Assembly: GCA_037013495.1 (NCBI GenBank)
Contig: CM072805.1
Span: 39,985,169-40,049,168 of the forward strand
Origin: Hippophae tibetana
Lineage: Eukaryota; Streptophyta; Magnoliopsida; Rosales; Elaeagnaceae
Direction: 5' to 3'
Length of the DNA stretch: 64,000 nt
In this document: in pieces, positions 26,096 through 38,052 of the stretch
Layout of the letters: each line of letters opens with the position of its first letter
How positions within the stretch are numbered: the stretch's first letter is position 1
Notes under the pieces: generated by a model
Told to the model about the DNA's origin: nothing
Seen by the model: the letters and a program-made list of their open reading frames with translations, nothing else
The model's database searches: none
Translations under genes and position numbers: made by a program

Positions 26096-28071
26096 ATGAA
26101 GAAGAAAATTAGGTCTCGCATTGGGAACTTCTTTACGTGCAATGGTAAGAATTTTCTTATTTCCTTCCAGCCATTTATTATTATTATTTTTCTATAAATT
26201 CCACAACATTTATATATATTGTAATATACTTACAATTCATATATATGGTTGTCGTTACCGTTGGAATGATTTTAATAAATTAACTCATTTAAAGATAAAT
26301 ATGTCTTTTTATTTTATTATATTTTTTATTTATTTAATAATTATTTATTAAACTCAAATTTTATAATATGATAATATCGATATCATTATATATATATATA
26401 AAGTATGTATTACTCCTTGTTTTTGACTCCAAGTACTCATTATATCCATATTAGAGTTTTATGTTTTTTTTAAGATTCTCAAATTTATAATTTCATTTAT
26501 TTAAGTTTCTAAACTTATAGAGTTTTATTTTCAAATTGTTTAAAAATTTATAATTAAGTTATATTTAATTGATAAAATATAATTAATTTATTATTATAGA
26601 TAAGTTAGAATCATGTATTACAAGTATTTTTAAAGTTAATCGTATAATATGTGTACAAAATTAATCACATAATTATATTATGTCAATTAATATGACTTAA
26701 TTGTAAGTTTTTAAAACGTTTAGGATTTGAATTACAAATTTTATAAATTTGAGGAACAGGTGAATCAAATTGTAAGTTTTGGACATTAAAAAGAGTTTGT
26801 TTTTATTTTATTTTAATTATTTTGATTCAAATATTTAATTAAAATATAATATTTGTATCATTAAATTCAATTACTTTAATTAATATTATTACTTTTTTGA
26901 ATTAAGCATAACCTCAAAAGTATATTAAGACCTTAAAAGTATATTAAAACCTAAAAGATATTTGATGTGTTGTTGATGACTTTCAGATCAAAGACGAACA
27001 AGTCCACTTAACTTGTCAAACGATGTAGTTGATGTTCGTGAGGAATATGCTAATGCCTTTCGCACTGAATCATATCTTGAATTCTGGACACGTGTCCTTG
27101 AAGTATCAAATGGAGAATATTCTTCTATTTCTACGCCTCAGGTGACTATAAATTCCACTAGTGCGGCGCGGCTTTCATCTTACAGGCTATTTGTTGAACA
27201 TCTCTTGGAGCCAAATCAAGCCACTATTACTCGTATCTTAAATTTACCAAACTCTTTCTCTACAACTCACAATATATTACTATCTGACTATTTCACCAAA
27301 ACAGCAAACACTTCAATCCTATGTGGCCATATGTTAAAAGACATTCAAAAAATACGAGTCAAATATCGTTTATTTCAAGATACAATTCAATCTCTTGAAA
27401 TAAATCCATTATTGCCTATAAATAATCAATTATACTCTTTAATATTTTATCGTTTAACCAAATTTTCAAATTCTATGATCCCTTTTATCTCTTCTTCAAT
27501 TATGCTTCATGTTCAAGCTATTCAAGTTGATTGTTCTAAATTATTAAAACGTATTGAGTCGGTTCGTGATAAGGTTCGAACTAAACTTTGGTTTGTGAAT
27601 AAAATAAAACATAGCTCATTTATTATTCTTGTCACATTAACAGTTTCATTGAGTATAATCGTTGTGACACATACTCTTCCGTTAATTCTAGCAACACCTA
27701 GTTTATTAGTAGCATCATTTGAATTGAAATCATCAAAGATGTTAAGTAGAGTTAATGCTCAACTCGATGTAGCTGCAAAAGGGACATATATATTGAATAG
27801 GGATTTGGACACCATTACTCGGCTTGTGACTCGGCTAAATGATGAGCTTGAACACATGGTTGCGACTGTCAAGTTTTGGCTGCAAAGAGGTGAGGATTGG
27901 CGTCAAGCAAGTGGTGAAGTGGCACGTCAGCTAAAGAAAATTGATTCTAACTTTAGGGAACAACTTGATGATTTGGAAGAGCACTTATATTTGTGTTTCA
28001 TGACCATTAACAGATCTAGAAAGCTTGTTGTGAAAGAGATTGTGGATCCAGGCCGACCAGTAAAAGCCTAA
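26096..28071 (+). CDS. UPF0496 (AT14A-like) family protein
   Basis: Two exons, 26096-26144 (ATG, MKKKIRSRIGNFFTCN) and 26987-28071 (TAA), joined by an 842-bp GT-AG intron, encode 377 residues. The frame restarts in phase (G/AT), which explains why no ATG is seen at the start of the long exon. Family features are LSNDVVDVREEYANAFRTES near the N-terminus, predicted coiled coils, a hydrophobic stretch (FIILVTLTVSLSIIVV, about residue 220-235) and the C-terminal block LEEHLYLCFMTINRSRKL. UPF0496 proteins are plant-specific and poorly understood. The related AT14A proteins are linked to plasma membrane-cytoskeleton-wall continuity. The molecular function is not known and I do not infer one. Confidence 0.9.
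26387..26401. repeat. (TA)n microsatellite
   Basis: Short TA dinucleotide run inside the UPF0496 intron. Confidence 0.7.
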
Positions 28072-31000
28072 CTTATGTTGTAACACTAATTGCTCATTTG
28101 TGTATAATCAAATAAATTAATTGCTCATTTATATTGTTAATTTATGATGTTCTTGTATATTATATTAGGAGAAAACAAATTATAACAATATGCATGTATT
28201 GTTATTATTTAAATTGTTGTGGTCATAAGAATTATTTATTACCATCATGTGATGTTAAATCTACAAATGGATTGCAATGTATTGAAATTTCCAAAACACA
28301 CCAGCATGAGACATCACCAATAAATAGTAAGAGCATTTGATTTCAATAATTGTTTTAAATATCCCAAAAGATCATAACACAGAGTATAATAACTGTTAGT
28401 AACTATGGAGAAATGTGCGAGGTTACGTTGTTCTCTGACTATGCAAAATCTAAAGAAAGTGCTAAGCAATTAATGCAGGTAAAGCATCAGACTGTTACAT
28501 TTAATGCTGCTCTATCTCATAATTTACTTATGCTACGGCTCCTTGTTTTAGTTTCTCTTCTAAGTAAATAATATCCTATGTTCTTGGCAGGAAATTACTT
28601 TGTTGAACCGTTTACGACATGTAAATATCGTTCAGTATTATGAGTCTGAAACCTTCAGTCTCTTGTTTACTGTTTTGTATCATACATCTCATGCACAATA
28701 TTAGTGCATATTGTTTAAGTTATATCTTGGTTCCAAATGTTAAACACTTATGACTATCAAACTAGTATATATATTCCGATTAAAAGAAAATAGCACATCT
28801 CCAATACTTGGTATTTTACAAGTGATACGTTACTAATTTTCTATATATGTAAATTTTAAACCACAATTAAAGTACTTACATAATATAGTAATTGTTCCTT
28901 TAATAGGTGGATGTCGACAAACTTTATATATACCTAGAGTATGTTTCTGGTGGCTCCATTTATAAACTTCTTAAAGAATATGGACAACTTGGTGAACTAG
29001 CAATTCGCAGTTATACTCAACAGATATTGTCAGGCCTTGCATATCTACATGCTAAAAATACCTTCCATAGGTGAATTTTCTCATGCAATAAATTTTGAAA
29101 TATGATCAGCTAAACAACTATAATATATCTAGTAAAAATTATTGTTTCAACGTCAAGCTACATTTATCCTTTTGGATTTTGTTTCTCACAGAGATATCAA
29201 AGGAGCAAATATTCTAGTAGATCCAAATGGTCGGGTTAAGTTGGCAGACTTTGGCATGGCAAAACATTGTTCATTTTATTAGTTGTTAAAACATATATGC
29301 ATTAAATCTCACACCTCAAGGTAGGAAATTGTGATGTTTCTTTCCCAAAAAAGAAAAAGAAAAAGGTGAAAAAGGCTAAAAATCTTATTTGACATCCAAC
29401 CATACGTGTCCCTAATATAATGCATACATCAATCTTACTTCCTTTATCCCGTTTGCTGTATAGATCACTGGGCAATCTTTTTCCTTATCATTTGAAGTCC
29501 CTATTGGATGGCACCTGAGGTGAGTCTTTCCACTTTTTATTTAATGCCCTCAATGACATACTTCGTGGTGGGAGTAAATCTCAATTTTATTTTGCTTTGA
29601 TTGCCAGGTTATAAAGAACACAGTCTCAAATGGTTGCAACTTTGCTGTGGATATTTGGAGTCTGGGCTACAACAAAACTACCTTGGAGTCAGAATGAAGG
29701 GGTCAGTTTGTTGACAAGAGATGGATGCCTTTGAAATTTCTCTTGGACATTTTGTTATTGTTATAAATTAGCACCTACGGAAGCGAAATTCGGGTCTAAT
29801 TTTGATTGCACAAATATACAATTATAGATAACAATAAAATAATAGACAATGAGAAAATGGATTTAAGTGGTTTAACTTTTCAATATAAAAAGTCTACTCT
29901 ACTGACGACGACACACTGACAAAAAATAATTAATAATAAAATGTAGATATAAACACTAATCTTTAAAGAACTTTACAAAATATACCAAGAAAACTCAAAT
30001 ATATTCACAAAATATTTCCCTCCAATTTACTAATAATATAAAAAAAAAATTAACAAATTTATTATTAAATTAAATATTACTATACAAATGTGACAAATTC
30101 CACCAATGTCAAAAATGTACAACTTGTTGCTATTCTTCTTTGTCATGTTTTAAGTTTTACAACAACAAAAAACTAATCTATCTAGTAGTGGCAAGCGAAA
30201 TAACTGTGGCGATGACATAGGCGGACTGAGCACTTATGGCTTCAAAGAGAGGTGTATTGGTGATTCGCAGGTAATATATATAGAAGTATTTATTTAATAT
30301 TGAGCTTTGGACTATGGAAGATTTTGGGTCAATTTAACAGTTATAATATGCTTATAATTTTTTACCGTTCTTAGTCTAATTTTGCATTTTTTGGTCTAAG
30401 GGTTGCTGTCATGTTTATATTGAATTCAACAAATACTGCAACACATTCAACAAATATTACACCGATGCCAAACGTCTCTCAATATACACAGCGCCTACCA
30501 AGCAACTGTAAACCATGTAATTCAATCATAGTGGTTGTTGAAATAATAATTAATATTTGTGTATATAAACAATGTACATGTCCGATACAGATTAAGAAAA
30601 AATATATTGAAGAAAACGTTTATTTTTTCTTCTGATTATTTCTTCAAATAATGATTTCTTCAATTTAAGATCGAGAATAGCAAAGAACTTCCAACAATTC
30701 CAGATACTTTATCAAATGAGGGAAAGGATTTTGTAAGGCAATGCTTACAATGAAATCCACTTCATCAGCTCACAGCTGCTCAGCTTTTGGACCATTTTTT
30801 TGTGAAATATGTTGCTCCTCTAGAAAGACTAATTTTGGGACATGAGCCCTCAAATGTATCCCATGGGGTTACAAATGGAGTGAAAGATCTGGTATAAAAC
30901 CTGTGCACTGAGAATGTTGAATGAGTCACTTTTAATCTAGTCAGCTATGTTTTCTTTTTATATAATGTGTATGGTGTGCTATGTCAAGTTATTTTACTGC

Positions 31001-31414
31001 CCTGATTATTGAGCTTTATTGTATCAAAATGAATTTTAGGGTTTATCTTATAGTATAGTGCTAGAATACCCTTAAAGAGAAGGTAGTTCTCAATATCTGT
31101 AGATATATTTGGCTTACAACAAATATCTCTAGAATGTATATGGGATCCTTGAAGGATTAGGACGTCCAAACAACAGTTTTGCTTTTGTATAAACATATAA
31201 TAGAAGTAGTGTGTTTACATATATGTTAAAGATTCTAAGAAACAACTCGTTATTTTTTAGCTTCTTTCTCTATGGCACTCTAGTCTTTAAATGTTGCCAT
31301 GTTTTGTTGCAGATTTGCAGGGAATCGGGCAAGTTAGGAATTTCTCCGACTTGGAATCAGATCGACTAGTAGGTTATTCCTTTAGAGTATTGAAAACCAA
31401 TTCCCACATGAGGT

Positions 31415-31417
<3 letters not shown>

Positions 31418-31451
<34 letters not shown>
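31418..31451. repeat. (TC)n microsatellite
   Basis: CT dinucleotide run of about 33 bp just after the donor of a MAPKKK pseudogene exon. Confidence 0.9.
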
Positions 31452-31455
<4 letters not shown>

Positions 31456-31921
31456 TATGTGTGAGTGCATGCTTGTTGTTTGGTGGGTGGGTGCGTGTAG
31501 TCTTGTGTGTTGCTTGGTTATTGATAATAACAACAATATTTGCAATGTCTGATTTCATTTCCTAAACTCTAGTGAAATCCATATTCCAAGGAACATATCG
31601 TCCTCTATCTCATCCATTGGGAGCCCTCTCTTGCGCTTAAGGTCACCTCAACATCTAAATGGAATAAGATCTACTTCTATTTCTAGTCCTCGGACAACTT
31701 CGGGTTCATCCACACCTGTGATGGGTGGTAGTGGTACCATTCCATTTAATCACCTAAGACAACAAGTATACCTGCAAGAAAGTCTTGGAAGCACACCAAT
31801 AATAACCTTTAATGGTCTTTATGTTAATGGTCCCTTGTATCATGATTCAAACACTGACATCTTTCGAGGAATTCAGCCAGGATCCCATGCTTTTTCATAA
31901 TTGGTTTCTTCATGCAAAAAA

Positions 31922-32480
31922 TGTTGTGATTGATTAAAAATAGTATGAAGTTTGTTAGTCAAAATAAGAGGTGTCTAATTTAGAAGAAAATTCATGGAAG
32001 GTGACTTATCATATTGTCAAAGACGGAGATGCCTAACCTTGTTTGAGTAAAGAATATAGAAATTAGGTAGCCTAATTTTGTTGAATGAAGAAATGTTTAG
32101 CATATGAAATGAGAACTTAAAGGTTATAAATATGACTTCATTTCTTCATTGTTAATCATACCAAAAATAGAGAAAAACTTATATGAGAAGTTTTTAAGTG
32201 ATAGAATTTTGTGGGAAAATTCTCTTGGGTTTGTAATTGATCTTGTCTTTTGGATGTGTGAGAAAATCATTTAGAGTATGGTTATAACAATTTTTCACAT
32301 AATGAAGTTTTTCTCTGGTTGTCTATTGACAACGAAAGTAGTTTTTCTCCAATTTAGAATTTCTATTATAATTCTTGTGTTGTGTATTCACTATTTTTTT
32401 GTTATTTGATATTCTACTAAGGAGGATCTTTGAAGGGGAAGTTTGTGATTATACTACCATTTTATCCAAATTTCTTAACA
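31922..32480 (+). repeat. 5' LTR of gag-only copia element
   Basis: Direct repeat partner of 33680-34235. The two differ by scattered substitutions and small indels, so the insertion is not recent. TATA-like TATAAATATGAC lies near its middle (32126-32137). Confidence 0.85.
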
Positions 32481-32499
32481 ACTAGTATGAGAGCCAATT

Positions 32500-33240
32500 T
32501 CAAAGAAAGAAGGAGAAATGTCAAGATTGACAGTGAGAAATTTGATGGGAAAATCGATTTTGGCTTGTGGTAAGTACAAGTCAAAGATTTTTTGATCCAA
32601 TACGGGTTACACAAGGCGTTAAAGGGGAAACCAACCCCTGTTACTGGTATTGAGTCCATTAAAACCAATATAAGTGATGAAGATTGGGAAGATCTTGATC
32701 TAAGAGCTGCAAGTGCAATTCGGCTTTGTTTGGCCAAAAATATTCTTGCAAATGTGCATGGAATATGTATGGCCAAAGAAGTCTGGGAAAAGCTTGAAGA
32801 ATTGTATCAAGCAAAAGGTGTTTCAAATCGAGTGTATCTGAAAGAGCAGTTTCATACTTTGCGTATGAATGAAGAAACTATTATGTCTGACCATCTCAGT
32901 GTTCTCAATGGTATTGTCTCTGAACTTGAAACCATTGGAGTTAAACTTGATGATGAAGATATTGCTTTAAGGCTCATCTGGTCTCTTCCATCTTCTTATG
33001 ATAACATGAAACCTATCTTGATTCATGGAAAGGAGAAAATAATTTTTCAGAAGTTACTAGCAAGCTATTTTCTGAAGAAAAAAGACTGAGTGGTGAAAGA
33101 AATGTTTCGCCTAAAAACTCAGCATTGGTAGTTGACAACCGAAAGAAAAATAATTTCATGAAAAAAAGATAATGTGCTGGGGGTGTGGACAATTTGAGCA
33201 CCTCAAAAGAAATTGTCCAAAGGGTGGAGCTGATTCGACA
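32500..33240 (+). pseudogene. Copia gag with zinc knuckle, degenerate
   Basis: Frame with KIDSEKFDGKIDFGLW, a stop (TAG) in the following codon, a long open part (32592-33089) with VWEKLEELYQAK and LIWSLPSSYDNMK, then a TGA. After frame changes the knuckle CWGCGQFEHLKRNC (33177-33218, CX2CX4HX4C) appears. These are hallmarks of Tnt1-like copia Gag, which packages element RNA. Stops and frame changes make it non-functional. Confidence 0.8.
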
Positions 33241-33679
33241 AGAAGCTCAAATATCGACGATGACGCTAATAATATGTCTGTTTTCAAAGACTATAGTGAT
33301 GCTCTTTGAAAAGAGCATGTACATCCTCATGGCATGCCGCTAGTCCCTAAATATTGCCATGAAAGAGGGTGTGTTACTGGTAATGGGTCCACAAGTTTGC
33401 ACACGGGCATTGGCTTAGTATAGATGCAAGGTGTGTGGTGGAAATGATGTCGATGGCTGATGAACTCTCGAGAAAACCAAGTGTGAGAGTTGCACCATAA
33501 ATTTCAGCAAGTTTTTTTTTCGACATGAGCCGATATGAAATTCTTAGAATTGGTGATTAATTCTAAGTGAGTGTACTCTTTATGGTGGAGTATGATAATT
33601 CTTGTTGTAGAGAATTATGACTGTTGGAGTAGACAGTGTTGTAGTGGTAACTATATTTATTTTTAATCAAGGTGGAGAT

Positions 33680-34235
33680 TATTGTGATTGATTAAAAATA
33701 ATATGATGTTTGTTAGTCAAAATAGGAGGTGCCTAATTTAGAAGAAAATTCATGGAAGATGGCTTATTATATTGTCAAAGATGGAGGTGCCTAACCTTGT
33801 TTGAGTAAAGAATATAGAAATTAGGTAGCCTAATTTTATTGAATGAAGAAATGTTTGACATATGAAATGGGAACTTGAAAGCTATAAATATGACTTCATT
33901 TCTTCATTGTTAATCATTCCAAAAATAGAGAAAAACTTATATGAGAAGATTTTGAGTGAGAGAATTTTATGAGAAAATTCTCTTGGGTTTGTAATTGATA
34001 TTGTCTTTTGGGTATGTGAGAAAATCATTTAGAGTGTGGTTATAATAATTTTTCACGTAGTGAAGTTTTTCTCTGATTATCTTTTGACAATGAAAGTGGT
34101 TTTCTCCAATTTAAAGTTTCTTTTATAATTCTTGTGTTGTGTATTTTTTTATTTTTCTGTCATTTGATATTCTACTAAACAGGATCTTGAGAATAAGAAT
34201 TTGTGAATATACTATTTGATCCAAATTTTCTAACA
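33680..34235 (+). repeat. 3' LTR of gag-only copia element
   Basis: Partner of 31922-32480, preceded by the polypurine tract at about 33669-33679. Confidence 0.85.
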
Positions 34236-34400
34236 AAAACAATATTCTCGAAAAGCATTTTTCTCAACAGAGAACTCTATGATGGATAATTAGTTTTAGC
34301 CAGGTGAGTTTCTAGGCAGTTGCTGAAGGATAATGCCAAAATGAACCCATCATTGGACTTGAGGCCTACCTCTTCATTGCCCAATCATACAAACTGCGTC

Positions 34401-34684
34401 TAACTTCACATTTTTTCAAACGGATAATCAGAACGGGTTGTTGGAGACTATTTAATTACATTTTGTCAAACTGCTGAGCGAACTTGTAAAATAAGGAACT
34501 GGGATGGAAGCGGTAAAGAATACAATTAAATATCGGAACAAAGTTCCTGAGGGACACCAACAATCCTTTCCATTTGGGCTAATATTCACATTCAGGCTCA
34601 AAGAATCAGATCCTTCAAAGTCCAATATGGGAAATAGGAAACCTCTATGGTTGGATGATTGCTTATGATGTGCCACAGAGTCAA
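34401..34684. other. Short unassigned stretch between retrotransposons
   Basis: Sequence between the end of the MAPKKK tail homology and the next LTR. Open frames exist on both strands but none resembles a known family. It may be MAPKKK 3' flank. Confidence 0.45.
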
Positions 34685-34846
34685 TGTTAATAAATTATTA
34701 TTAGTGGTATATTAGTTGTATACAATTAATATACTTTTCTTAAAACCACTTTTCCTAAAAAGTAGATTCCTATTTTCCTGTATTTATACTTGTATTATCA
34801 TTCATTGTAATTAAGATTAATAAATACATTTTCAGTATATTTAACT
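34685..34846 (+). repeat. 5' LTR of copia element
   Basis: Short LTR of 162 bp, nearly identical to 39887-40048. It contains TATTTATACTTG as a TATA-like stretch. Confidence 0.9.
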
Positions 34847-34898
34847 TGGTATCAGAGCAGGAAAGAAAAGAATTTTTTTTACCGGTTTCTGAGTTTCT

Positions 34899-35076
34899 GA
34901 GCAGCGCTATCGTCAACGTCAGTGCCATTAATCTGAGCAGCACTGCCGTCAACGTCAGTGCAATTAATCTGAGCAGCGCCGCCTATACAGGAGCGCCACC
35001 GTCAGTATCAGTGCCATTAATCTGAGCAGCGCCGCCTATACAGTAGCACCGCCGTCAGTATCAGTGCCATTAATAT
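34899..35076 (+). repeat. Tandem repeats (36/53 bp) in copia leader
   Basis: Four units each begin GAGCAGC and end CCATTAAT(C/A)T or CAATTAATCT: 34899-34934 and 34935-34970 (36 bp), then 34971-35023 and 35024-35076 (53 bp). The longer units contain an extra insert starting CCTATACAG. They lie between the primer-binding site and gag. Confidence 0.85.
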
Positions 35077-35087
35077 GAGCAGCATCG

Positions 35088-35249
35088 TTCACTGCGCTGT
35101 CCAGCCCTGCACCGTTCACTGCGCTGTCCAGCCCTGCGCCGTTCACTGCACTGTCCAGCCCTACACCGTTCACTGCGATATCCAGCCATGCGCCGTTCAC
35201 TGCGATATCCAGCCATGCGCCGTTCACTACGCTGTCCAGCTCGCGCAAC
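35088..35249 (+). repeat. 27-bp minisatellite (six units) in copia leader
   Basis: Units start TTCACT at 35088, 35115, 35142, 35169, 35196 and 35223, each followed by a variant of GCGCTGTCCAGCCCTGC. The period is exactly 27 bp, a multiple of three, so one frame reads a 9-residue repeat (VHCAVQPCA-like). The region is markedly richer in G+C than its surroundings. Confidence 0.9.
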
Positions 35250-35552
35250 AGCTCCAACCCTACGCCATCCAGCTCGCACAGTAGCTCCTGCACTGTGCAG
35301 TCCAGCTTCCGAATAGCTCCTGCACAACTTCGTGAGTCCACAATTCTCTTTTGTGTGTCCGTAGTTTTTCAAAAAAAAATCAGCATTTTGTCCCTAAAAT
35401 TTTTTCAGCCTTTAGTTTCTTTTAATCCAGCTTGCCCTACTCATCAGTCCAACCCGGCCCAATCTGTCTTAGTCCAAGCATATCAGCTAGACAACCCACG
35501 TAGTCCAACCCGGCCAAAAAAAAAATCCGTTAAACACTATATTATTATTTCA

Positions 35553-36335
35553 ATGGAAGATTCAAGACAACATCAAGTTTCCAGAATTAATGAAGTTTCA
35601 AAATTTGAAGTTTCTGTTAAAAGTTCAGAAATTGGTTCTTTCGGGGGAACTAAACTTAATGGTACAAATTTTCGAACATGGAAAAAAGTTATGTCTGTTT
35701 ATCTTCGTGGGATGCATAAGATGGGACATGTATCTGGATCAATCAGGGCTGCTAGTCAAGATGATATAGAAGCTTATACTAGGTGGGAAGATGGTGATGA
35801 CTTTGTAATGTCAATTCTATTTAGAGCCATCACTGATGATATATTACAAATGGTGGAAGAATGTGAAACTTCTGAGTCCATATGGAATACCTTAAGCGAT
35901 CTTTATACAAATGAGTATGACTTTATTCAAGTCCATGAACTCATGTGAAAAGCTGCTGGCATGCAACAGAATGGGCAGCCAGTATCTCTATTTTTTACCA
36001 AGCTGAAAAATGTATGGGCTAAAATTGATCAAAAACGGCCATGCAAAATTAAAAATCCCGAAGATCTTTTGTGGTACCAGAAGGAGAAGGAGCTTGAACT
36101 AGTACATACCTTTTTAAGAGGCCTTGATACCAAACATAATAGTGCTAAAGGTGAATTGCTTCGAATGTCAGACCCTCCAAGCTTGACTACTGCCTTTACA
36201 TACATTCGTAAAGACGAATCTCAGCAGGAAAGTCTTCATCAGGCACAAGTTGAGGTATCAAGTCTAGCCATTCGAGCCAAATCAAAGGCACATTTTCTCC
36301 AGCAGCAAAATTCAGTTCCACTACATCAGCAGTGA
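35553..36335 (+). pseudogene. Copia gag, interrupted
   Basis: ATG at 35553 (MEDSRQHQVS). Gag features are KLNGTNFRTWKKVMSVYLRG and ESIWNTLSDLY, then a TGA at 35946-35948. The same frame resumes with AAGMQQNGQPVSLFFTKLK. After 36335 a degenerate zinc knuckle (YCNEHRHLREICWK, first Cys changed to Ser) is readable. Gag forms the virus-like particle of the element. It cannot be made as one chain here. Confidence 0.8.
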
Positions 36336-36482
36336 CCTTCACCAGGCTTTCCCAATTGCCATCATTCTCACTACTCTTATTGCAATGAACATAGGCATCT
36401 TCGTGAGATTTGTTGGAAACTGTATCCACACTTGAAACCAAAACGACAATAGGGGTATCGTTCTAAAGCAAAAGTAGCTGTA

Positions 36483-37980
36483 GTGAAAATTTTCCAAGAA
36501 CCAGACTACTATGGACATAATCTTCCTATGGAATGTGGAGGTATCCCTACAGCTTCAATAGTTGGTCGTGGTAAAATTGGTATGACCTTAAATGTTTCTC
36601 ACTCTGTTAGGTCTAATACTTGGATTATTGATTCTGGTACATCTGATCATATGACCTATGATAAATCTTATTTTAATGATTTATCTCCCCCACCAGTGTC
36701 TTATGTTACAAATGCCAATGGTGAGGCCTTTCCTATCTTATAAAAGGGGTCAGTTCATATCACTCCATCTTTACAGCTCTATAATGTTTTATATGTACCT
36801 GACTTATCTCATCACTTAATATCTGTCTCACAGTTAAATATTGAGTCTAAATGTTTTGTTACCTTTTATCCTATATATGTGATTTTTCAGGACCTTCTTA
36901 CCAGGGAAATAATTGGTCGAGGGTATCTGAGGGGCAGGTTGTTCCGTTTAGATCAGAACTACGGAAGGGAGAAACCAGAAGCACGGGCACGCACTGCGTT
37001 GACTTCTAGTTCCGATAAGCTAAGTGAAATTTGGTTGTGGCATCGCCGCTTAGGGCATCCATCTTTTAGTCTCATGAAAAAAACCATGCCCATTTTATTT
37101 ATTGGTGTTAGTGAGACTGTTTTACATTGTGTGACTTGTGTTTTGGCTAAGAGTCATCGTATTACTTATTCTCCTAGTATTTCTAATAAAAGTACTATTC
37201 CTTTTGAATTAATTCATTTTGATGTTTGTGGACCATATAAAGAGTCCACTATATCGGGTATGAGATATTTTGTTTCGTTTATCGATGAATGTACCAGGTT
37301 ATCGTGGATCTCTCTTCTTAGAACAAAATATGAAGTTTTTTCAGTTTTTCAAAAATTTCATAGCCTCGTTCAAACACAATACAATGGCATCATTCGGATC
37401 CTCCGTTCTGACAATGAGGGGAATATGTTAATCATGTTTTTCAAGATTTTTTCAAAACACATGGGATTATTCACCAAACTACTTGTCCGCAAACACCGGA
37501 ACAAAATGGAGTGTTTGAAAGAAAAAATCATCATTTACTTGATATGGCTCGTGCACTCTTATTTAGTGCTTATATGTCAAAGAACCTTTGGGGTGATGCT
37601 GTACAAGCTTCCGCCCATCTCATCAATCGTCTCCCGTCTAGAGTCCTTAACAGAAAAATCTCATTCCAAATTCTCGCATCTTACGTCTCCTTATCATCCT
37701 TCCATAATCTTCCTACCCGTGTATTTGTTTGTGTTGTTTTTGTGCATGTTCCTAAAAATTAAAGGTCTAAATTAGATGCTCGGGCAATTAAATGTGTGTT
37801 TGTTGGTCATGGAAGTTATCAAAAAGGGTACAAGTGCTTCCATCCACCAACCAGAAAGTATTATGTCTCTATGGATGTTACCTTCTTTGAGGACACGAGT
37901 TATTTTTCCTCACCTGATACTGCTCGTCAAGGAGAGAAACATATTTCGAAGAACTGTATCATGGTGAGGGGGAGGCATTA
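36483..37980 (+). pseudogene. Copia protease and integrase, interrupted
   Basis: The protease motif is DSGTSDHM with the catalytic Asp. After a stop at about 36741 come the GAG-pre-integrase block (LWHRRLGHPS), the zinc-binding CVTCVLAK and integrase core parts (HFDVCGPYKES, FIDECTRLSW). Frame changes near 37430-37510 and 37760 move the rest (LDMARALLFSA, then KCVFVGHGSYQKGYK) into other frames. The integrase is therefore dead. Confidence 0.82.
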
Positions 37981-38052
37981 GAAGAATTACCAGTCATTGC
38001 AGAAGCAGATGCTCCAAGTAGTCAAGCACCAAATTCGTTTACAACAAATGAA

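Larger units (their letters stand above)
31922..34235 (+). mobile_element. Gag-only copia retrotransposon inside MAPKKK exon
   Basis: The two LTRs are 31922-32480 and 33680-34235 (about 558 bp), starting TGTTGTG or TATTGTG and ending CTTAACA or CTAACA. A primer-binding site-like TAGTATGAGAGCC follows the first at 32483-32495, and a polypurine stretch AAGGTGGAGA precedes the second. The 1.2-kb interior has gag with a CCHC zinc knuckle but no protease, integrase or reverse transcriptase, so the element is non-autonomous or internally deleted. The insertion splits MAPKKK coding sequence: codons for FS-LVSS end on the left and NILEK resumes on the right. Flanks are A-rich (AAAAA/AAAAC), consistent with a 5-bp target duplication with one change. 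Confidence 0.87.
28400..34400 (+). pseudogene. MAPKKK (YODA/MAPKKK3 type) pseudogene
   Basis: Exon remnants: about 28400-28478, 28591-about 28651, 28907-29070, 29192-29266, about 29464-29519, 29608-about 29701, 30670-30891, 31321-31412, and 31573 to about 34400 interrupted by a copia element. They encode a [71 protein letters not shown], then the Ser/Pro-rich tail SSPRTTSGSSTP. This family activates MKK4/5 in stomatal, embryo and immune signalling. Lesions: the triplets for Ala-Met-Lys are gone from the GEMC-EVTLF block, removing the ATP-binding lysine; frame breaks before the APE block; a deletion after DIWSLG; TGA at 30751-30753; TAA at 31898-31900 followed by more in-frame tail sequence. 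N-terminal exons are not seen. The region 29750-30660 between two exons has no homology I recognise. Confidence 0.87.

Noticed and set aside
34452..34676. Minus-strand 74-codon frame between the two copia elements
   Set aside because: No family resemblance and no splice context. The region is more likely flank of the MAPKKK pseudogene.
35036..35372. Overlapping repetitive open frames on both strands in the copia leader
   Set aside because: They are products of the 27-bp and 53-bp tandem arrays, whose period is divisible by three or avoids stops. There is no sign of a real protein.
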